Source: Psychrobacter sp. UBA6766 (GTDB lineage: Bacteria > Pseudomonadota > Gammaproteobacteria > Pseudomonadales > Moraxellaceae). Taken from it: a stretch of DNA of 64,000 bases. The position numbers and the translations under genes were made by a program. Under the pieces are notes generated by a model. It was not told the origin of the DNA. It did not search any database and was given only the letters and a program-made list of their open reading frames with translations. The stretch is taken from the NCBI RefSeq assembly GCF_002453355.1, contig NZ_DKGQ01000039.1, positions 59,174 through 123,173 on the forward strand. Direction: 5' to 3'. Below, piece after piece: positions 16,901 to 21,895 of the stretch. The first letter of the stretch is position 1; each line of letters opens with the position of its first letter.

Positions 16901-17801
16901 CAAGTTAGTTATGGCTGAGGGTAAGCTGACAGCGCAGCAGCAGCAAGAAGTCTTTGAGAAAACAGCTAAAGCCAATATTGCTGCAAATAATGGCGTCATT
17001 GATTCATTTACCAAGTCACAGGCTGCCGCATTAGGCTTTACCGTCGCCGTTGATGAAAATGGGCGTGTCACCGTTGAAAAAATGGGTCAGGCTAAGACGG
17101 CCAATGATAAAGTCACAACGTCGGTCAATGGCATTAAAACAGCTTATAACGGCATTGCGAGTAGCGCAGGCGCAGCAGGTCAAGCAATGGTCGGTGCTGC
17201 CAATCAAGCTGCATCGGCTTACGATAAGCTGCAAAAGAAAATCCAAGCCGCCAAAGAAGCAATGGAGCTTAAAAAGGGCGATGAAACACTTAAAAACTTG
17301 CGGATTTATGGCAAGGAGGAAGCACCAGCGGAAGGTAATCAGTTTGGATCAAAGTTAGCGGTTGAGAACTTTTTGAAGTCACAAGGATTGTCCGAAGCCG
17401 CAGCGATTGAGGAAGCACGCAAACTTTATGCAAAATCAGGTAAGCGTGACGGCGCGTTAAACTTCGGTGATCTGCAAGGTTATAAAGATGGTCAGGTACT
17501 AACCAATGCTGATTTGGGTAAGTTTAAAACGGCGTCAATGTACTTGGCTGAAATAGCAAGCAAGGCGCGTGATGCTGAGCGTCAGCGTGATAGCAGGGAA
17601 ACCGCAAGGACGGCAACGGCTAGAATTACTACGCAGGAATACGGCCGCTTTGACAGTCAGCCGACTGCCTCTAAGACGATTGACGTTAATTTCAAACTCG
17701 GCGGTGCTTCGGCGTCGCTTACTATGCCAGAAAATCAAGAGGGCGCATTAATGGCGCTGCTACAACAGCTACAAGACAGCAAAGCAATCGCAGGTTACTA
17801 G
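13938..17801 (+). CDS. Tape measure protein
   Basis: 1287 residues, the longest gene in the window's prophage. Residues about 275-465 form the conserved tape measure domain (ADAFKTLEARVKLATGEGAS, ANETFSSVENTGELFARITQ, QLIQGLQSGVVRGDEFNSIM, PRLAQAMADGLGVTRGELRA, PTTVGNSLQVLKNQIFNFVG). Flanking regions are long Ala/Gln/Glu-rich helices, and residues about 510-585 contain hydrophobic segments expected to cross the host membrane during DNA entry. At roughly 0.15 nm per residue the tail would be about 190 nm. In this phage the gene comes last among structural genes, after the tail-tip block, which is unusual for siphoviruses. Confidence 0.93.
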   Translation: MAGDLDFSVQLRLLNDQFNNGINEARDKFTAYAESVQRNVTQMNADTERATASLAGLGNVRPDRLTAEIRATADQLRNMGAGANLSGEQVQNAMHTAAGQVTRLGTELNEAKLEAARLAQTGASPRDLEAAAQKVNRLETELNEARSASVSLANELSGAMNRASNTADGARNAIYRITNIRVPETIRGEIDQISRSLVDFQRNSGRPAEEIDRVTRAAQEQIRRLEAELRGLDETQDRTTEGSNNLGGGVNRLRGAFGSLQGLLAAAGLGIGVSEIIETADAFKTLEARVKLATGEGASFVNGFAGVKQIANETFSSVENTGELFARITQASEALGLAQGEVLSITRTINEAIKLSGGSAASADAAITQLIQGLQSGVVRGDEFNSIMEQSPRLAQAMADGLGVTRGELRAMAMDGKLSSEVVINAIRSQGDVIASEFGTLPTTVGNSLQVLKNQIFNFVGEIDGALNQTSQLADAISYIGNNLEDLDPGIVTALTGSFESTVGVVIELANGIKLVYDTFNGVINAISGGSADAAEQVGLITAALHGLNILMGFVKDGFSAIGVAAGFVVASLYGAMSDLANIAASITFGDVSKSFKQTADELQVKSKETWESAEQDVLDWESSGAQAIVNAGKTTKEHFAEVAADSEAAYRKMVDDANSTAEQREEALTKYALDSIKANDNVVSDKLRVELAEKNLQAVISDTGKVSIESAKEAQAAYLGVGESFAEVALKAQESGKSIELSLAEAIHKANTRGAVEDISNSLQAMANQGLITGEQLALGQNIAKTQMSNVEAQIAQNMETFGDYAAGVLAKNGNIITAELQHAASLENLAIQMDETGNVMITELDASTIASKRTKDQIDELAGAVGVGLSKEFIKSSEGLNELVDGFDDLEKAGYDAKGALVGALTEMTNKAKNTAELDNLRATWIELGKEGKLSAKDLKDGLDDVNNKADLLTEGINSVTEAYGFLGIKTREELAKNAALYTEANKLVMAEGKLTAQQQQEVFEKTAKANIAANNGVIDSFTKSQAAALGFTVAVDENGRVTVEKMGQAKTANDKVTTSVNGIKTAYNGIASSAGAAGQAMVGAANQAASAYDKLQKKIQAAKEAMELKKGDETLKNLRIYGKEEAPAEGNQFGSKLAVENFLKSQGLSEAAAIEEARKLYAKSGKRDGALNFGDLQGYKDGQVLTNADLGKFKTASMYLAEIASKARDAERQRDSRETARTATARITTQEYGRFDSQPTASKTIDVNFKLGGASASLTMPENQEGALMALLQQLQDSKAIAGY

Positions 17802-17824
17802 CCACTCAATCGAGTGGTTTTTTT
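17802..17824 (+). terminator. Intrinsic terminator after tape measure gene
   Basis: Perfect 6-bp stem CCACTC/GAGTGG with tetraloop AATC and seven T, directly after the stop codon. It is followed by the linker variant GTTTGAAATTTAA at 17827-17839. Confidence 0.85.
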
Positions 17825-17848
17825 ATGTTTGAAATTTAAGGAGGATGT

Positions 17849-18340
17849 ATGCCGCGAATGAATATAAAGCGCATGATATGGGCGTTTGCAATTACAATCG
17901 CATTTGCTTACCCCATGTCAGCGCTTGCAGCTAATGCGGCTGAGCAGCTAGGCATGGGGCGATTACAACCGCCGTTTACGCCTGAATGGATAGGGGTTTG
18001 GGTGTTTGCAATCGGCGGAGGTATTGGTGCGAGTTTTATTTATATTGCCGAGGTCGAAAAACACCTAAAGTATCCGACTGCTGCAAAGATTGTACTAGGT
18101 ACGCTTTGGGGTATGGCAATTAGCTTAGCGATTGATGCGTTAACTGATACGCCTATGGGCGCAATTATGCTGTTTACGATTGGGGCATCAAGTTTTAGTG
18201 CACCAATTTGTGCAGGCTTTATGGTTTATATCAGCAGCCAAAAGCGTCAAAACAGCATTTACGATTTGGGCAAAGATGCCGCTACCGATCGAATATTTGG
18301 TCGCAAGAGTAAAAAGGATAGCAGTAATGAAACCGATTAA
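17849..18340 (+). CDS. Putative holin / lysis membrane protein
   Basis: 163 residues with AAGGAGGATGT ribosome binding site. Four hydrophobic segments are visible: residues about 8-27 (MIWAFAITIAFAYPMSALAA, possibly a cleaved or signal-arrest segment), 47-68, 80-100 and 105-128, followed by a charged C-terminal tail (GRKSKKDSSNETD). Size, membrane topology and its place immediately before the endolysin suggest a holin that permeabilises the inner membrane. It overlaps the next small membrane gene by 14 bases, so the two are probably co-translated. The family itself is not named with certainty. Confidence 0.68.
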   Translation: MPRMNIKRMIWAFAITIAFAYPMSALAANAAEQLGMGRLQPPFTPEWIGVWVFAIGGGIGASFIYIAEVEKHLKYPTAAKIVLGTLWGMAISLAIDALTDTPMGAIMLFTIGASSFSAPICAGFMVYISSQKRQNSIYDLGKDAATDRIFGRKSKKDSSNETD

Positions 18341-18659
18341 CTACGACTTGATTGTTTGCATAGTCAGCTTATTCGCTGGCTTTTTTATGTTTATCAAAAT
18401 AGGAGCTTTTAATCGTCGCAGCTATACACCTTTGATTTTTGCGATGGTCATCTGTAGCGGCATTTTGTATTGGGCGGCATTACTGTTAGTCACGTATGCC
18501 GCTATCTATCACATACCATCATGGCTCGATATTAATACTGAATGGTTTGGCACATGGGGTTATACGGCAAGTCGTATTTTAAATGGGGTGTGTTGGCTGC
18601 TAACGCTTATAGCCCTTAATTGGTGTCTGCCGACCATCAGACGGCATAAGAATAAATAA
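18327..18659 (+). CDS. Second small lysis-region membrane protein (possible antiholin or holin partner)
   Basis: 110 residues from the ATG at 18327, chosen because AAGGA lies eight bases upstream; longer in-frame starts run inside the preceding gene. Three membrane segments are predicted by eye (residues about 7-24, 32-58 and 81-100), and the tail is basic (RRHKNK). It overlaps the end of the preceding holin-like gene and ends just before a terminator and the endolysin. Two adjacent membrane proteins ahead of an endolysin commonly form a holin/antiholin pair; that pairing is inferred, not shown. Confidence 0.65.
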   Translation: MKPINYDLIVCIVSLFAGFFMFIKIGAFNRRSYTPLIFAMVICSGILYWAALLLVTYAAIYHIPSWLDINTEWFGTWGYTASRILNGVCWLLTLIALNWCLPTIRRHKNK

Positions 18660-18663
18660 ACCT

Positions 18664-18687
18664 AGCCCCTTAATTGGGGCTTTTTTT
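18664..18687 (+). terminator. Intrinsic terminator before endolysin
   Basis: Perfect 6-bp stem AGCCCC/GGGGCT, loop TTAATT, T-run of seven. The GGAG ribosome binding site of the endolysin begins immediately after it. Confidence 0.85.
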
Positions 18688-18697
18688 GGAGCTAAAT

Positions 18698-19201
18698 ATG
18701 GCTAATTTTGATATTTTATTTAATCGGCTGATGGAGCATGAGGGCGGTTATATCAATCACCCTAGCGACCCTGGCGGCGAAACGATGTGGGGCGTGACGA
18801 AACGTGTTGCCCGTGCAAACGGCTATAATGGCTCAATGCGTAATTTACCAAAAGCCACAGCTCAAGCGATTGCCCACAAAGACTATTGGCGGGTTATCAG
18901 AGGCGATGAATTACCGGACGATGTTGCATGGCAAGTTTTTGATGCCGCTTACAATCATGGCAATAGGCAGGCTATCAAGTTTCTACAGCGAGCGGTTGGC
19001 ATTACTGGTAAAGACGTTGACGGCATCATAGGTAATCAGACGCTAACTGCAGTTAAGTGTATGGATTCAGATCGCATTGTCATGTTGTTCATTGCTGAGC
19101 GATTAGAGTTTTTCACTAACTTGGGTACATGGTCAACGTTTGGTAAAGGCTGGTCACGTCGCATTGTTGGTAATCTGCGATGGGCGGCTAAAGATAATTA
19201 G
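18698..19201 (+). CDS. Endolysin, GH108-type N-acetylmuramidase
   Basis: 167 residues from the ATG at 18698 with GGAG seven bases upstream; an earlier TTG-type start lies in the terminator. Residues 8-100 are a glycoside hydrolase 108 domain: MEHEGGYINHPSDPGGETMW contains the EGGY motif with catalytic Glu at residue 15. The C-terminal part, from AYNHGNRQAIKFLQRAVGI to the GIIGNQTLTAV segment, is a PG_binding_3 type domain. The enzyme cleaves peptidoglycan glycan strands at the end of infection. There is no signal peptide, so it depends on the adjacent holin-like proteins for access to the wall. Confidence 0.93.
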   Translation: MANFDILFNRLMEHEGGYINHPSDPGGETMWGVTKRVARANGYNGSMRNLPKATAQAIAHKDYWRVIRGDELPDDVAWQVFDAAYNHGNRQAIKFLQRAVGITGKDVDGIIGNQTLTAVKCMDSDRIVMLFIAERLEFFTNLGTWSTFGKGWSRRIVGNLRWAAKDN

Positions 19202-19590
19202 CTATATCTAGCTACCTTTAGCTATGTTTAATTTGGTGGGCTTTTTTTATTTACCAAAAATCAGACATGAAAAAGCCGCTACCAGTCATCTTGTAGCGGC
19301 TTTTTCTATGCGTCTCGTGCGTTATCCGATTAACTCACATGGTGGAATGTAACCTTAAGGTGAGCCATGCGTTAATTGCCATTGTTTTTTCTATGCAGTA
19401 CACCGATGGCTGGTACTGTCTACTTCTCTGCAACACAGACCTAGTAGCTAGGCTTTACTGTCACTGGCATTAGCATTATAAGCAATGAATATTACGATTA
19501 GGTTACAGTAAGTAAGCTCAACTCTAACTCAATAAGCTTTTTATTTGTTTGAAATTTGAACTGTCCGAAGAACCCGGTTAGTTGGTCTAA
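19202..19590. other. Intergenic region between endolysin and integrase
   Basis: 389 bases. It contains several AGCTA repeats (19200-19225), a T-rich stretch, a strong terminator at 19270-19305 and a copy of the linker GTTTGAAATTTGA at 19547-19559. Between 19310 and 19540 I see no convincing gene, tRNA or promoter. An attachment core could lie here but no repeat proves it. Confidence 0.5.
19270..19305 (+). terminator. Strong terminator after endolysin
   Basis: Perfect 13-bp stem AAAAAGCCGCTAC/GTAGCGGCTTTTT around a 10-base loop. The A-tract and T-tract on either side make it suitable for both strands, so it can also end the convergent integrase transcript. Confidence 0.88.
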
Positions 19591-20841
19591 TTATGGCGAA
19601 TTCGCTGCTATTAGACTATCTAAATAATCAGCCCATTTCTGCATCATGTCACGGCGCTTATCAATCATAGTTACTCTATTATAGGCACGACCATTCGCAT
19701 CACGCACGCTATGCCCAAGCTGATGCTCAATCAACACCTCGGGCACACCTAATTGCTCAACCATCAATGTACGGGCAGACGCACGAAAGCCATGCGGTGT
19801 ATGTTTGCCAGTATAGCCAAGACGGTTTAAAAACTTATTGAGCTGCTGCTGATGCTCAAACCTATCTTTACGCCTTTTGTTGTAAAATACATAATCCGTA
19901 TGACCTGTTTGCTCGTGTATCGCCTGTAGTAGCTCGATAGCTTGCGCTGGTAGCGGCACAATCAGACTAGCCACCATATCGCCACGATTGCCTGTTTTCT
20001 GCGGGCTAAACGTCCACGTCTGTGCGTCCATGTCGATAGCGTCCCATTTCATTGAGCACATATCGCCACTGCGCTGAAATAGCATTGCTTGCAATCTCAG
20101 TATGTTTTGAGCATGGCCGTAAAAATCAGTCACGCTATCAATATCACGCAGTAGCTGACCAAACGCTACCGGCTCGATGATTGCATGATGGTGCTCAGTC
20201 TTTGGCTTTGGCAGCATTAAGTCTGCAACGGCAATAGCAGGGTTGTTGTCGATATAGCCTTGACCAATAGCCAATGCAAAAATGCGCTGACAGACGCCGC
20301 GCACGCGCTTAGCCGTTGGTATTGTCTTGCGCTCAATCTCTTTAATTGCCCTGAGTACGTCAGGCGTTCTTATTTGGTCGACTGGCATACGGCCAATATA
20401 AGTAGCAGCGTAAGCGATATGCGTGCGCTTTTGCTCAATGGTGCGATGCTCAAACTGTTTTGACGCTATTTGTGATTGCAGCCATTCTTCAGCCAGCTCG
20501 CTAAAAGTTGGCATGGCTCGCTTTTTATTGTGGGCGTCTTGATGATGGAATACCGGATCAATACCGCCAGCTAATAACGATAAATTATTGCGGTACATAT
20601 CACGGGCTTGCTCAAGTGTGAAAACTGGATAGGCGCCCAGGGTAAAGTTTTTACGCTTGCCAGTAACCGGGCTAGTAAATCGATGGCGAAATGTAGTAGT
20701 CTTATTATCTCGAATATAAAGATTCAATCCTTTATAACCTTGGATAGCATAAACCTCATCGCCGCCGTCATGCTCTTTGATAGCTTGCTTGATTTGTGAA
20801 TCGGTTTTGATGCCAGCGTCTTTTAATTTTTGATTTGCCAT
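19591..20841 (-). CDS. Phage tyrosine integrase, P4 type
   Basis: 416 residues from the ATG at 20841 (MANQKLKDAGIKTDSQIKQA); the upstream in-frame extension begins with an unlikely hydrophobic stretch and is not used. The N-terminal DUF4102-like arm-binding region (GYKGLNLYIRDNKTTTFRHR, then KNFTLGAYPVFTLEQARDMY) is followed by a core-binding helix region and the catalytic domain: Arg in QRSGDMCSMKWDAID, HGFRAS as the H-x-x-R box, LGH, and the nucleophile Tyr in GRAYNRV. It performs site-specific integration and, with an excisionase outside the window, excision. It is convergent to the lysis genes, at the right end of the prophage. Confidence 0.92.
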   Translation of the reverse strand: MANQKLKDAGIKTDSQIKQAIKEHDGGDEVYAIQGYKGLNLYIRDNKTTTFRHRFTSPVTGKRKNFTLGAYPVFTLEQARDMYRNNLSLLAGGIDPVFHHQDAHNKKRAMPTFSELAEEWLQSQIASKQFEHRTIEQKRTHIAYAATYIGRMPVDQIRTPDVLRAIKEIERKTIPTAKRVRGVCQRIFALAIGQGYIDNNPAIAVADLMLPKPKTEHHHAIIEPVAFGQLLRDIDSVTDFYGHAQNILRLQAMLFQRSGDMCSMKWDAIDMDAQTWTFSPQKTGNRGDMVASLIVPLPAQAIELLQAIHEQTGHTDYVFYNKRRKDRFEHQQQLNKFLNRLGYTGKHTPHGFRASARTLMVEQLGVPEVLIEHQLGHSVRDANGRAYNRVTMIDKRRDMMQKWADYLDSLIAANSP

Positions 20842-21061
20842 TTTGATTACCAGTTGATGACCATCTTGTTTGGCATAGATTGCAACAGTTTGAAACGGTA
20901 TGCAATAGCAAACGATTAAAAAGGCTATAATTGGTCGGTGTTGCAAGGTGTAGCAGACTATTGCAAGCTATATCAAAGACGCTGACTGATGGAGTCGCTT
21001 TTTTTTGCCTAAAATTTGATGATAAAGTGTATAGCCATTTAAAACGATAAATATTGGTAAT

Positions 21062-21090
21062 AAGCCCTTCGTTGTAAAGGGCTTTTTTTC
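21062..21090 (+). terminator. Orphan intrinsic terminator upstream of lemA
   Basis: 7-bp stem AGCCCTT/AAGGGCT, loop CGTTGTAA, followed by seven T. No + strand gene ends nearby inside the window, so it may belong to a gene separated by the prophage or to a short transcript. Confidence 0.75.
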
Positions 21091-21116
21091 GTCTGCATTT
21101 CGTCCGATTTTAAACT

Positions 21117-21146
21117 TTGAGTAAGATAAATAGGCTAAAATACAAT
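21117..21146 (+). promoter_or_regulatory. Possible lemA promoter
   Basis: TTGAGT (21117-21122) and TACAAT (21141-21146) with an 18-base spacer, about 50 bases upstream of the lemA start. Sigma-70-like by eye only. Confidence 0.35.
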
Positions 21147-21196
21147 GTAGTAACCTTTAACAACAATAATGTGAACACAAAACCTTTTGGAGCCTG

Positions 21197-21796
21197 ATGA
21201 TGAAGATGCTTGTTTGGTTGTTCATTGCAGTGGTCATATTGACCGTGGTTTTCGGCGTATCAATATTTAATAAGTTAGTACGAGCTCGCAATCAAGCAAA
21301 AAATGGCTTTGCGCAGATAGATGCTCAGCTCAAACGCCGTCATGATTTGATTCCAAATTTGGTTGAAACCGCCAAGCGTTACTTAACCCATGAAGAAGAA
21401 ACCTTGACCCGTGTTATTAGCGCGCGAAACCATGCCCAAAGTCTGCAAGACTCTAGTAAACATCAGCCTGACTCGCTTGAGCATATGGCGCTGTTTGCTA
21501 AGGCTGAGAGTATGTTGTCGAAAGCCTTGGGACAATTTTCAGCTGTGGTAGAAGCTTATCCTGAGCTAAAAGCGGACAGTATCATTAAAGAGTTGATGGA
21601 TGAGCTAACCAATACTGAAAACCGTATTGGCTTTGCGCGTCAGCATTATAACGATAGTGTGATGTTTTATAATAATGACCGCGAGGTGTTTCCAAACAAT
21701 TTGATTAGCACGACTTTTGGTTTTCGACCCCTTAGCTCACTGATATTCGAAGATAGAAAGGCGATTGCTCAAGCGCCAATTGTCGATATGGGGTAA
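21197..21796 (+). CDS. lemA: LemA family protein
   Basis: 199 residues, the normal length. A single N-terminal membrane anchor (residues about 4-23) is followed by the LemA signature KLVRARNQAKNGFAQIDAQL, then KRRHDLIPNLVETAKRYL, a long helical hairpin and the C-terminal YNNDREVFPNNLISTTFGFR. GGAG precedes the start; ATG at 21200 is an equally possible start one codon later. The 100-base gap to the M48 peptidase and the shared direction match the widespread lemA-M48 pairing, in which LemA is thought to act with the membrane peptidase in envelope processes. Its molecular role is not established. Confidence 0.92.
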   Translation: MMKMLVWLFIAVVILTVVFGVSIFNKLVRARNQAKNGFAQIDAQLKRRHDLIPNLVETAKRYLTHEEETLTRVISARNHAQSLQDSSKHQPDSLEHMALFAKAESMLSKALGQFSAVVEAYPELKADSIIKELMDELTNTENRIGFARQHYNDSVMFYNNDREVFPNNLISTTFGFRPLSSLIFEDRKAIAQAPIVDMG

Positions 21797-21895
21797 TGTT
21801 TCAATACGTTCAAATGCATTTAGCAGTTTTCAGGTAAAGTATTCTATTAAGCAGCGCAAATTCTGGGTAAGACACTCTTTAGGTAAGAAAAGTAG

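Larger units (their letters stand above)
1..20946. mobile_element. Prophage, right-hand part (head, tail, lysis, integrase)
   Basis: A continuous block of phage structural genes on the + strand (decoration protein to tape measure protein) is followed by holin-like genes, an endolysin and a convergent tyrosine integrase. It is truncated by the left window edge, so portal, terminase and regulatory genes are not visible. The right boundary lies between the integrase (upstream end near 20,841-20,946) and lemA at 21,197. No tRNA or obvious att repeat could be identified there. The absence of a sheath gene and the presence of a tail tube plus a 1287-residue tape measure suggest a siphovirus-like particle. 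The structural genes look intact. Confidence 0.93.
20842..21196. other. Prophage-host junction region upstream of lemA
   Basis: 355 bases. It holds a linker copy GCCTAAAATTTGA preceded by eight T (linker at 21007-21019), an orphan + strand terminator at 21062-21090 and a possible lemA promoter. No tRNA or tmRNA fragment is recognisable, so the attachment site is probably intergenic. Confidence 0.5.

Noticed and set aside
19310..19540. Possible tRNA or att core between endolysin and integrase
   Set aside because: Some short inverted pieces exist, such as CTCAC and GTGAG, but no cloverleaf and no direct repeat could be found.
1..20946. Diversity-generating retroelement or CRISPR array in the prophage
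   Set aside because: No reverse transcriptase reading frame, no template/variable repeat pair and no regularly spaced repeats are visible in this part.
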